Of a stretch of DNA of 10,495 nucleotides, positions 1 through 7,408 are shown one piece after another (within the stretch, counting starts at the first letter, position 1; every line of letters starts with the position of its first letter). The notes beneath the pieces are model-generated. The model was not told the origin of the DNA and did not search any database. It saw only the letters and a program-made list of their open reading frames with translations. The position numbers were made by a program, and so were the translations under genes. The stretch comes from Campylobacteraceae bacterium (GTDB taxonomy: Bacteria > Campylobacterota > Campylobacteria > Campylobacterales > Sulfurospirillaceae): positions 1 to 10,495 of the forward strand of contig JALVAU010000117.1 in NCBI GenBank assembly GCA_027011025.1, given 5' to 3'.

Positions 1-26
1 TGAGTGATGTTTTGTCAAGTAGTTTT

Positions 27-63
27 CTTTAGTCCTATTGACTAAAGTTTATTTAGTCAATAG
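27..63 (-). terminator. AT-rich hairpin at the end of hydE, possible terminator or attenuator
   Basis: A perfect 12-bp inverted repeat (35-46 with 52-63, 5-base loop) overlaps the hydE stop. A second, overlapping 8-bp stem (27-34 with 40-47, 5-base loop) shares its middle arm, so only one can fold at a time. No T-run follows on the minus strand, so it is not a textbook rho-independent terminator; it may stabilise the mRNA end or act as an attenuator. Bases 1-26 hold no gene; TTGACA on the minus strand (18-13) could be a -35 for a gene beyond the edge. Confidence 0.4.
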
Positions 64-1732
64 ATAATTCATGATTAAAGTATATATTATGATTTGCTAA
101 AAGATTTTTTGCTACTAGCTCAGATACAAGTTTATACTCAAACAATGAACCTCCTAGTGCTATTTTTTGAGAACCTAAGGTCTCTTTATGCGCATCTGCC
201 ATATCTGAAATAAAATATGCAAAACTCTCTATGATACCATAGCTAAGTGTCATATCATCACACCCTGCTAATTTAAAACTCATAGCACTTCTTAAAAACC
301 TATATGGATCAAAATCAGAGTGTATTTTATCTTCATTTTGAAGTTTCATATCAATTCTTACCCCTTTTTGTCCTCCAAAATCTTCAGCTTTTTCTATAAG
401 TATCTCACCCGCATCTTGAAAATTATCACTAAAACCGACTATCAAAGATACAAAACTTATATAATTAAAAAAGTTATTTGACAATCTCTTGGGAATTTTG
501 GCTCTATGTAAAAAACCATACAATTTAGGAAAAGTATTTTGGTACTTTTCTATAAGTTTTTCTCCATTTTCATCCATCCTTTTTATCGTTGAAAATATAT
601 CTCTAAGAGATGAAAATACCGGAAATTCCACTAAGGAGAGCATACCTTTATCACTATCGTGATACATCACCTTATCATCATATCTCTTTGAGAAGTAAAA
701 ACAACTACTTTTAAAATCAAAAAGTTCTCTCTCTTTTAAAATAGACACAAATTTTCTTATACTGTTATCTTTAAACTTATCTAAGTCCTTCTTGAGATCA
801 TCGCTTGCATATTCATCACCTTTTACGATAAGGATTTCACCATTTTCCAAAAGAGTAACTTCAATATCTGGAATTTTTGGTATTTTTACATCATAATCTA
901 AAAAATTATCATATTTTTTAGCATCACTGCTTTTCCCTATAAATTCAACTCCACTACTAAACAATTCTTCACAAATAAGCTGTAACAAAACAGTGTTTGG
1001 CATCCTTATTTTTACCCTGTTCTTAGGAAGTATCTCTTTTGTTTCATATACCATATTTACTTTTGCCCGCATTATTGGTTTCTCTAGTGTCATAAGGGTT
1101 TGCAACTCTTCTTGGGTGATATTTACCATTTTTTGAACTAGAGATATGTCAGTAGGTATCACTTCAAAATCATCAATGCCTTTCATATTCTCTTTGTTTA
1201 TCTCAAAAAACAGAAAAATTCCATTTGGAGTTTTTATCTTTATCTTTTTACCATTTTTTATAAAATTTGCGACTTTTTTATATATATTTATATAGTCACT
1301 GCTACTGTTTGCCACTGTCGCTGAGTCTCTATCTTCAAAAGTAAGTGAAGTTACATTGTAATTTATAAATCCAACTTCATTGGGAGGAAACGGGTGGCTA
1401 TAATAGAATGATTCTCTATCTTTTGCACACTCTATGGCATTTTTAGTAAATGGCAAAGAGATGGCAGTATTTTTTATATTTATCTCTTTGCCCACAATGC
1501 TATCTGTTATTTTAGCATTGGAAGATTTTAAAAATAGAGATAGTGGTAACATAGAGGAGAGATGATCTGCAAATTCATGTTGTCTTTGCTCATCCTCATC
1601 AATATACAATTTTACAAATTTATCCTCTTTTCTTAGCTTGTATTTTACACCAAACTCTTCACAAATCACCTTTAAAAAACTTTCCAATACTAAATTTTTT
1701 GATATATATTCAAAATCATACAATAAAATCAT
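53..1732 (-). CDS. hydE: HydE, hydrogenase-operon protein resembling a degenerate HypF
   Basis: The fifth gene of the operon matches Campylobacterota HydE by position and size; in Helicobacter pylori hydE is reported to be needed for hydrogenase activity, but its biochemical role is unknown to me. Start: ATG 1732, with AGGTGG five bases upstream over the hydD stop; a GTG at 1741 would add three residues. The 559-residue protein can be laid along HypF by eye: an acylphosphatase-like part (about 35-75), a stretch CAKDRESFYYSHPF (102-115) where HypF has its zinc fingers, a YrdC-like part (IKNGKKIKIKTPNGIFLFF at 158-176, then EKPIMRAK), and a Kae1-like end (FDPYRFLRSAM at 474-484, IALGGSLFEYKLVSELV at 524-540, YFNHEL). 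Paired CxxC zinc fingers, the histidine cluster and the terminal GG-containing loop are missing, so HypF catalysis is not expected. A chaperone or adaptor role in HydAB maturation is inferred. Confidence 0.85.
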   Translation of the reverse strand: MILLYDFEYISKNLVLESFLKVICEEFGVKYKLRKEDKFVKLYIDEDEQRQHEFADHLSSMLPLSLFLKSSNAKITDSIVGKEINIKNTAISLPFTKNAIECAKDRESFYYSHPFPPNEVGFINYNVTSLTFEDRDSATVANSSSDYINIYKKVANFIKNGKKIKIKTPNGIFLFFEINKENMKGIDDFEVIPTDISLVQKMVNITQEELQTLMTLEKPIMRAKVNMVYETKEILPKNRVKIRMPNTVLLQLICEELFSSGVEFIGKSSDAKKYDNFLDYDVKIPKIPDIEVTLLENGEILIVKGDEYASDDLKKDLDKFKDNSIRKFVSILKERELFDFKSSCFYFSKRYDDKVMYHDSDKGMLSLVEFPVFSSLRDIFSTIKRMDENGEKLIEKYQNTFPKLYGFLHRAKIPKRLSNNFFNYISFVSLIVGFSDNFQDAGEILIEKAEDFGGQKGVRIDMKLQNEDKIHSDFDPYRFLRSAMSFKLAGCDDMTLSYGIIESFAYFISDMADAHKETLGSQKIALGGSLFEYKLVSELVAKNLLANHNIYFNHELSID

Positions 1733-1741
1733 ATTAACCAC

Positions 1742-2278
1742 CTAATACTGTGCACAAGCAATATCAGCTACATCTTGTATATCTATCTCTTTTTTTACGC
1801 TATAGGTAAATCCCAACTCATTTATCTGTTTCAAGAATATTTTTTCCATTAATCTACTGCCTTCTTTTACTGCATTGGTCATTTTTAGTGTAGTTTTATC
1901 TACTACCTCTGGGATTATACCTATGATTTTAGTCGGCGGTCTATCACCTACCATATCCATCATAGTTAAAGTTTGTAGCATCTCCACTTCATGAGCACTT
2001 CCTTGAAATGATATACTTTCGGGTACATTTTCAAAATCAAAAAAGTAAACATCTCCGATTTTACCATCATTTGCATCGACACAATCAAAAACAATCAAAT
2101 AGTCATAACTGCTTATGATTGGTATCAATCTTTCTGCAAGCGTACCACCATCTATAAAATCAAGCTGGTGCTCTTTTGAAGTAAACTCATATTTCTCTTC
2201 CAAAAGATGACAAAGATGAACTCCGACACCTTCGTCGGAGAACATCACATTGCCGATACCTAGAGCTAAAATTTTCAT
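1742..2278 (-). CDS. hydD: HydD, hydrogenase maturation endopeptidase (HycI/HybD/HoxM family)
   Basis: Cleaves the C-terminal peptide from the nickel-loaded HydB precursor in the cytoplasm. The 178-residue sequence opens MKILALGIGNVMFSDEGVG; family metal-sensing residues are E16, D65 (FDCVD) and H96 (SAHE), corresponding to Glu16, Asp62 and His93 of E. coli HybD. HydB is the only large subunit in this window with a tail to remove, so it is the natural substrate. The start at 2278 has only a weak GAG-type ribosome site within the last codons of hydC, two bases from that stop, so translational coupling to hydC is likely. The C-terminal 20 or so residues extend slightly beyond HybD and look unremarkable. 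Confidence 0.95.
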   Translation of the reverse strand: MKILALGIGNVMFSDEGVGVHLCHLLEEKYEFTSKEHQLDFIDGGTLAERLIPIISSYDYLIVFDCVDANDGKIGDVYFFDFENVPESISFQGSAHEVEMLQTLTMMDMVGDRPPTKIIGIIPEVVDKTTLKMTNAVKEGSRLMEKIFLKQINELGFTYSVKKEIDIQDVADIACAQY

Positions 2279-2280
2279 AA

Positions 2281-2973
2281 TTATTTCTCAGACTCCGGTA
2301 TTTCCCATTTATATCCACTCACGATAGAATCTATCGTACCCTCTTTTCCATATATGGCATTAAAGACTGACATGTAAACATGTGCAATGATAAATACTAT
2401 AATTCCCCATGTTAATACATGGTGAATCTCTCTTACACTTGCAAGTCCGCCAAACATCACTTCAAGGTAAGTTAAGGGCGTATTTAGAAAAGCCAAAAAG
2501 CTATCATGATAAACATGCATATACAAAATAAGTCCTGTTATGATTAAAAATGTCAACATAAGATATAGTGCCAAGTATGCCACAAGTTGTAAAACATTGT
2601 ATGCTCCACTCAACACAGGATGCTTTGAAATCAACAGATAGTATCCAATTTGCTTCATCCATTTCTTTACACTAAAAAGGTCTTTAAAGGATCGCATTTC
2701 ATCTCTATCTGATTTTACAAAGAAAAAATAGTACATTTTTCCTATAAACATAGATATCATAATAAACCCTGCTATCTCATGAAAAGTTCTTCCTTTGGCA
2801 TACAAAAATCCAGTAGGATTTGGATCAACTTCCGGTGATAAAAACGGATAAGCTATATAGAATCCGCTAATAATTAAGAAGATGATAGAAAAAAATCTTA
2901 TCCAATGATGCCATCTGTAAAATGGTGAGAACTCTGTATGTCTTTTAACAAATAAATCTTTAAATTTTCCCAT
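2281..2973 (-). CDS. hydC: HydC, cytochrome b membrane anchor of uptake hydrogenase
   Basis: Di-haem cytochrome b that takes electrons from HydA and reduces the quinone pool (menaquinone in Campylobacterota). The 230-residue protein has four membrane segments, at about 24-45, 65-85, 126-152 and 186-207. Candidate haem-ligating histidines are H22 or H23 (RWHHW), H65 (FHEIAGF), H184 or H185 (REIHHVLTW) and H198 (IAHVY), matching the four-histidine pattern established for the Wolinella HydC family. ATG 2973 is preceded by AAGGAG overlapping the hydB stop. The hydD start lies 2 bases after its stop. Family and order in the operon leave little doubt. Confidence 0.96.
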   Translation of the reverse strand: MGKFKDLFVKRHTEFSPFYRWHHWIRFFSIIFLIISGFYIAYPFLSPEVDPNPTGFLYAKGRTFHEIAGFIMISMFIGKMYYFFFVKSDRDEMRSFKDLFSVKKWMKQIGYYLLISKHPVLSGAYNVLQLVAYLALYLMLTFLIITGLILYMHVYHDSFLAFLNTPLTYLEVMFGGLASVREIHHVLTWGIIVFIIAHVYMSVFNAIYGKEGTIDSIVSGYKWEIPESEK

Positions 2974-2982
2974 AATTGCTCC

Positions 2983-4704
2983 TTAACAAAAACAACTTAA
3001 ATCCACTTTGTATTGGCTTAATTCATTGCCCTTCGTATCCATCATATGTACAGCACATGCAATACATGGATCAAACGAGTGAATAACCCTGATGATTTCA
3101 AGTGGTTGTGAAAGGTCCTCTATCTTTAGACCTACAAGTGACTCTTCATAAGGTCCTCTAGCGCCTTTTGAATCTTTAGGACCGGCATTCCAAGTAGAAG
3201 GAACAACAGCTTGCCAGTTTTCAATAACACCATTTTTGATTCTTGTCCAGTGACTTAATATCCCTCTTGGTGCATTTCCTAAGAATCTACCTTTATACTC
3301 TTTGTTTTTATCTATCTGATAACTTGTATAAGTCGAATCATCAACTTTTAAATTTGAAATTAGAGAATTGAATGCTTCAAGTCCATTGTCAGCTACAATT
3401 TTAGCTTCTATCATACGAGCAGCTGTCCTTCCAAGTGTTGAAAATACTGCTTTTAGCGGAAGTCCTGTATCTTTTAGAAATTGATCTACAACTTTAGTTA
3501 CTTTCTTATTTCCTTTTGCATAATTTATAACTATGTTTGACAAAGGACCAACTTGCATCGGTTTTCCATTATATCTTGGAGACTTTATCCAAGAGTATTT
3601 GCCCTCAACTTGCAATACTTTTGTATCCTCCATTTCACCTTTTCCATTTTGTGTTTGAGCATCTTTAAATCCGGTATATTTTGGATTTGTTTTTCCATCA
3701 TAAGGGTGTAGGGGTTCATTATCAACATACCAAGAGTGAGTTGCTTCTTCTGTTATTTTGTCTTCATCAATCTCAAAAACTTTCGATATATCACCATTTA
3801 AGATGATGCCGCTGTCAAATAAGTACTCACTGCCATTGACCAAGAACTCTTTGGATGTCATGAGATTTGCTGTTCCTAAGCCCGCATTTACACTAGCTTC
3901 ACCTGCATATGCCTTTCCTGCCATAACAAGGTCTGGATAATACGCACGATTTACAAAATCTGCCATCTCTTTAAATTTTGTTAAAAACTCACCGAGGCGT
4001 GCAGGATCTTGAAGATCCATAATACAGGTAACTCCACCGACTGTAAGACTTTGAGGATGAGGCTGTTTACCACCGAATATCGCCATCATTTGAGCAGCAA
4101 TTCTTTGCATTTCAAGAGCTTTTAAATAGTGTGAAAGGGCTATAAGATTTTGCTCAGGAGTAAATCTATAAGTTTTATGTCCCCAATAGGCATTTGCAAA
4201 TGGTCCTAAATTTCCTTTTTTGACAAATGCGGCTACCTTTTTTTGAGTTTCCACCAAATCATCAGCTCCACATGCCATAGGATTTGAACTATATTTAAAC
4301 GCTTCATCTGCTGCTTTATGAGGATCTGCTTTTAAGGCAGAAACAACATCTACCCAATCAAGTCCATGAAGATGATAAAAATGAACAGGGTGATCATGCA
4401 GATAAAGTGCCATATTCATCAAGCTTCTTACTAATTTAGCATTTAGGGGAGGATTAATACCTAGTGCATCTTCAACCGCCATGATACCTGCTCTATAGTG
4501 AGAATATGTACAAACCCCACAAATCCTTTGTGTAAAAAAACCAGCATCTCTTGGATCTCTTCCTTTTAATATGGTCTCTATTCCTCTCCATAGCGTTGAT
4601 GAAGAGTATGCTTCTTTTACGACATTATTATCATCAACAACCACTTCTATTCTTAAATGCCCCTCTATTCTTGTTATTGGATCTACCACTATTCTTTTTG
4701 ACAT
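2983..4704 (-). CDS. hydB: HydB, large (catalytic) subunit of membrane-bound [NiFe] uptake hydrogenase
   Basis: Bears the Ni-Fe(CN)2CO site that splits H2 on the periplasmic side; it has no signal of its own and should be co-exported with HydA. Length 573 residues. N-terminal DPITRIEGHLRIE, then RICGVCTYSH (C62, C65, H69); C-terminal DPCIACAVH (C547, C550, H553) completes the four nickel cysteines. A 20-residue tail (554-573) after His553 should be removed by HydD once nickel is in; it ends in Cys-Phe-Cys and is somewhat longer than the roughly 15 residues common in group 1 enzymes. ATG 4704 has AAAGGAG seven bases upstream, within the last codons of hydA. hydC begins 9 bases after the stop, with its GGAG site in that gap. 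Confidence 0.98.
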   Translation of the reverse strand: MSKRIVVDPITRIEGHLRIEVVVDDNNVVKEAYSSSTLWRGIETILKGRDPRDAGFFTQRICGVCTYSHYRAGIMAVEDALGINPPLNAKLVRSLMNMALYLHDHPVHFYHLHGLDWVDVVSALKADPHKAADEAFKYSSNPMACGADDLVETQKKVAAFVKKGNLGPFANAYWGHKTYRFTPEQNLIALSHYLKALEMQRIAAQMMAIFGGKQPHPQSLTVGGVTCIMDLQDPARLGEFLTKFKEMADFVNRAYYPDLVMAGKAYAGEASVNAGLGTANLMTSKEFLVNGSEYLFDSGIILNGDISKVFEIDEDKITEEATHSWYVDNEPLHPYDGKTNPKYTGFKDAQTQNGKGEMEDTKVLQVEGKYSWIKSPRYNGKPMQVGPLSNIVINYAKGNKKVTKVVDQFLKDTGLPLKAVFSTLGRTAARMIEAKIVADNGLEAFNSLISNLKVDDSTYTSYQIDKNKEYKGRFLGNAPRGILSHWTRIKNGVIENWQAVVPSTWNAGPKDSKGARGPYEESLVGLKIEDLSQPLEIIRVIHSFDPCIACAVHMMDTKGNELSQYKVDLSCFC

Positions 4705-4708
4705 TTAC

Positions 4709-5863
4709 CTACTCCTTTGGTTTTTTAATTACAGAAATAGCCGCATGAGCTGCGATTCCGAGTGCTGTGACTGTTAGTATTGTTGCACCAATTTTATCTG
4801 CTGTTGCATCAGCTCCAAGACCCCTAAAAACACTATGATATAGTCTATCCGCCAAAGGTGATTCAAAAGGACCCATCTTATCCCAAAAATCCGGCTCACT
4901 ACAACCGATACAGCCATGACCGGCTTGAACTGGCCAAGAAGTATGTTGATTAAACCTCTCTCTTGAGCAATTATTAAATGTATATGGACCCTTACAACCA
5001 ACTTTATAAAGGCAATATCCCTTTTTTGCTCCCTCATCACCAAACTCTTGCACAAATTCACCGGCATCAAAATGTCCTCTTCTCTCACATTGGTCATGAA
5101 TCCTTTTGCCATAAGCCCATTTTGGACGATTATAAGCATCAAGTGCAGGAAGTGTGCCAAATAGTATGTATTGCAAAACATTTCCTACTATATTTTTTTC
5201 ACTTGGTGGACAGCCCGGTACATTTATAACAGGCTTTTGAGTAACTTTGTGAAGTGGTTGAGCATTTGTAGGGTTTGGTGCAGCTGCTTGAACACCGCCA
5301 AAGCTCGAACATGTTCCAATAGCAAATATAGCAAGTGCATTATCTGCTGCTTCTTTTGCATGTGATTCTCCCGTTTGCCCTTTTGGACCGACTGTCAAAT
5401 AGAAACTACTCTCTCCTGAAGGAATACCACCTTCAACCATCAAAACATATCTTCCCTTGTACTTTTTAATCGAGCTTTCGAGTGTTTCTTCTGCCTGCCA
5501 ACCAGCAGCTGCCATTAGTGTCTCATGATACTCTAGCGATATATAATCAAATATAAGACTATCTATCGTTGGTGCATCACTTCTTAATAAGCTCTCACTA
5601 CAACCTGTACACTCAGCCATATGTAACCAAATAACAGGAAGTCTGTCAGTCAACTCTGCAGCTTGTGCCATTAATGGTGTAAAAGATGCCGGCAACGCAA
5701 GTAGTGCTGTCATGCTTGCTGCCCACTTCATAAAATCTCTTCTTGAGAAACCATGCTCTTCTAGTAAGGATGCGATTGATTTTCCATCATCTTTCATCCT
5801 TGGAAACTTTGAAAGCTTACCTAGTCTATCGCTTAAACTTTGGTACAATTTTTCCTGCTCCAT
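4709..5863 (-). CDS. hydA: HydA, small subunit of membrane-bound periplasmic [NiFe] uptake hydrogenase
   Basis: Carries electrons from the HydB active site through three Fe-S clusters to the cytochrome HydC. It has 384 residues including a long Tat leader: SRRDFMKW (40-47), a hydrophobic stretch, then a likely cut after AQA (66-68). The leader has 39 residues before the arginines; ATG 5863 is kept because AGGAG stands just upstream. Proximal ligands are C85 and C88 (ECTGCSES), C185 and C218; distal H256, C259, C284, C290; medial C299, C318, C321. The plain CTGC, and Tyr rather than Cys in SSFYL, mean the six-cysteine proximal cluster of O2-tolerant group 1d enzymes is absent, so a standard oxygen-sensitive type such as group 1b is expected. 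A C-terminal membrane helix (about 357-378) anchors the heterodimer facing the periplasm. hydB follows after 4 bases. Confidence 0.97.
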   Translation of the reverse strand: MEQEKLYQSLSDRLGKLSKFPRMKDDGKSIASLLEEHGFSRRDFMKWAASMTALLALPASFTPLMAQAAELTDRLPVIWLHMAECTGCSESLLRSDAPTIDSLIFDYISLEYHETLMAAAGWQAEETLESSIKKYKGRYVLMVEGGIPSGESSFYLTVGPKGQTGESHAKEAADNALAIFAIGTCSSFGGVQAAAPNPTNAQPLHKVTQKPVINVPGCPPSEKNIVGNVLQYILFGTLPALDAYNRPKWAYGKRIHDQCERRGHFDAGEFVQEFGDEGAKKGYCLYKVGCKGPYTFNNCSRERFNQHTSWPVQAGHGCIGCSEPDFWDKMGPFESPLADRLYHSVFRGLGADATADKIGATILTVTALGIAAHAAISVIKKPKE

Positions 5864-6061
5864 ACAACTCTCCTATTTTTATATCAATAGATTTTAATCA
5901 ATCCATAGATAAATGAATGTTTATTTACTGATACAATTAAAGCATAATTATTCTTAAATTAAAATGAATATTCATTCTATGAATAATAATTCATTGAATT
6001 GGGTAAAAATGTAACAATATTGGAAATAAGAGTTTTAACAGAATATAAATATGTAACTTTT
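5864..6061 (-). promoter_or_regulatory. Control region upstream of hydABCDE (198 bases)
   Basis: This is the only sizeable non-coding gap in the window and the only break in the chain of close or overlapping genes, so the hydABCDE promoter should lie here. It is extremely AT-rich. No GC-rich hairpin with a T-run follows the large-subunit stop at 6062, so readthrough from the upstream operon is possible. On the minus strand a weak -10-like TATGCT (about 5946-5941) has TTCATT 16 bases upstream; that hexamer lies in the palindrome cluster. No sigma-54 type GG/GC element is seen. Near the hydA start there is an imperfect direct repeat (5883-5892 and 5897-5910). ATGTAAC occurs twice (6009-6015 and 6051-6057). 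The ribosome site for hydA is AGGAG, just upstream of 5863. The exact promoter is uncertain. Confidence 0.5.
5963..5994. promoter_or_regulatory. Candidate operator: palindromic ATGAAT/ATTCAT cluster
   Basis: A perfect 14-bp palindrome, AATGAATATTCATT, occupies 5963-5976. The hexamer ATGAAT or its complement ATTCAT occurs four times within 32 bases: 5964-5969 (+), 5970-5975 (-), 5979-5984 (+) and 5989-5994 (-). A fifth copy is at 5913-5918 (+). The second and third copies form another perfect inverted pair with a 3-base spacer. The array lies about 100-130 bases before the hydA start and abuts the possible -35 region. It looks like a site for a dimeric repressor or activator, but AT-rich background makes short palindromes easier to find, and no cognate regulator gene is in the window. 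Confidence 0.45.
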
Positions 6062-7408
6062 TTATTGTGTAGTGCAGACAGAACAGATATCAAAGCTTTT
6101 AAAAACAAAATCTGCTTTTTCAATACTGTCCAAACCTATGATTGCTTTTTGTGCAATAGAAGGCTTTTTTGGACTCCCATTTCCTAGATTCCAAACAGTT
6201 GGAGGAATAATATCAAACTTTGTGATTTTTCCATCTTCAACAAAAATTTTATGTATGAGCGTTCCTCTTGCTGCCTCTACTACTCCTATGCCTTGCGAAG
6301 TAATATTTTTTGGTAAAAATTTTGGAGTCTTTAAGGATTTTTCTTTGATATCTATATTTTCAAGTAAAAAACTAGATCTCTTAAGTAAAATTGCGATCTC
6401 TTTTACCCTTGCAACAATCCTTGATATAACAGAATCCGAACATCTCCTATGACAATCTCGAATCAGAGGGTCTTTGCTTATCATGAGTCTTGCCAATGGT
6501 CCTACTTCATAAAAGTCATCTTTATAAACTGCACTTTTTGAGTAGGTAAATCCTTTTTTATTATCCTTAAAAAAACTATTTTCAAGACTCTCTTTCGCAA
6601 ATTTTATATTTGCATTAAAAACTCTAGTCTTTATAGCTTTGAGTGGCTTAGCAATATTCATATAACTTCCAAACGATATAAACCTATCATAACTTTTGCC
6701 TATGGCATTAAATTCCAACTCTTTCATAATCGTTACAGAAGTATCCAAAGTTAAATCAAAATTCATCAAATCAGACATAGACTCTATCTGTAAAAACTCA
6801 TCTATATCGCATCCATATAGCCTCTCTTCGCAAAATTCTTGCACACTAAAAAGAAGATTTTTAGCATTTGTTATATCACTTTGCAAAGGATCACAGGTTA
6901 CACCTCCACTCATCAGATAAGAGCCATGTGGCCATTGTCCTGAAAATATAGAACCCATCTTTAAAATATTTGTGATGGCACTTTGTGCTTCAAACCACTC
7001 TCTATCTTTAAAAGGCTCTGTATTGACAAATTTGCCTTGGTTGATTTTAAAAAGTTCCGGAAGTATTAAAAAATAGAACCATTTTATATGATTTTGTATC
7101 TTCTCTGCATTTAAAACAAGCTCTCTTATATATTTTGCTTTATCTGTTAGTTGCAACTCTATACCTATGTTTTTATAACTATCTTCTATAGCATTTATAG
7201 TAGCAGTGACATGCGAATGTGAGCAGATACCGCAAACTCTTGGTGTTATCATCAAAGAATCCAGCATATGTTTATCTTTTAAAATATCCTCTATGGCTCT
7301 ATAATTTAAAAACTTTATCTTTGCATAAGATATCTTTTTATTTTGCCACTCTAACTCAAGTGTTGCTTCACCTTCTATTCGCTCTACTATCTCTTTAGTT
7401 ATTTTCAT
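6062..7408 (-). CDS. Cytosolic group 2 [NiFe] hydrogenase, large subunit without C-terminal extension
   Basis: Catalytic subunit partner of the preceding small subunit, 448 residues, much shorter than the 573-residue HydB. The N-terminal nickel motif is RVCGICSHSH (C59, C62, H66), and the early RIEG keeps Glu12, but the usual following His is Glu (RIEGEA). The C-terminal motif reads DICSVCTTQ: C442 and C445 remain as metal ligands, Pro is replaced by Ile, the terminal His/Arg is replaced by Gln, and translation stops at once. The protein therefore lacks the peptide removed by HycI/HoxM-type proteases in most hydrogenases. Such a tail-less C-terminus is known from HupV/HoxC-type sensor hydrogenases. 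Other conserved parts are ARGTLIH and PPTVWNL. Start: ATG 7408 with AGAGGG upstream, inside the end of the small-subunit gene (14-base overlap). Physiological role (H2 sensing, or uptake linked to cytosolic acceptors) cannot be decided from sequence. Confidence 0.92.
   Translation of the reverse strand: MKITKEIVERIEGEATLELEWQNKKISYAKIKFLNYRAIEDILKDKHMLDSLMITPRVCGICSHSHVTATINAIEDSYKNIGIELQLTDKAKYIRELVLNAEKIQNHIKWFYFLILPELFKINQGKFVNTEPFKDREWFEAQSAITNILKMGSIFSGQWPHGSYLMSGGVTCDPLQSDITNAKNLLFSVQEFCEERLYGCDIDEFLQIESMSDLMNFDLTLDTSVTIMKELEFNAIGKSYDRFISFGSYMNIAKPLKAIKTRVFNANIKFAKESLENSFFKDNKKGFTYSKSAVYKDDFYEVGPLARLMISKDPLIRDCHRRCSDSVISRIVARVKEIAILLKRSSFLLENIDIKEKSLKTPKFLPKNITSQGIGVVEAARGTLIHKIFVEDGKITKFDIIPPTVWNLGNGSPKKPSIAQKAIIGLDSIEKADFVFKSFDICSVCTTQ

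Noticed and set aside
4774..5181. A 135-codon open frame on the minus strand inside hydA
   Set aside because: It is a shifted frame of hydA, whose own frame carries all Fe-S ligands; the alternative product shows no family motif.
5400..5615. Possible O2-tolerant six-cysteine proximal cluster in HydA
   Set aside because: The motif is CTGC with Gly at the extra-cysteine position, and Tyr stands where the second extra Cys would be, so the group 1d signature is absent.
6009..6057. Direct repeat ATGTAAC (6009-6015 and 6051-6057), 42 bases apart
   Set aside because: The spacing equals four helical turns, but a 7-base repeat in such AT-rich DNA is weak evidence; mentioned only as part of the control region.
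5995..6061. Rho-independent terminator after the cytosolic large subunit
   Set aside because: No stable hairpin followed by a T-run is visible on the minus strand.
5999..6187. A plus-strand 62-codon open frame spanning the intergenic region and the end of the cytosolic large subunit
   Set aside because: It lies mostly antisense to a firmly identified gene, and its product resembles nothing recognisable; no convincing ribosome site.
6072..6452. A 126-codon plus-strand open frame
   Set aside because: Antisense shadow of the cytosolic large subunit in AT-rich DNA; no motif and no operon context on the plus strand.
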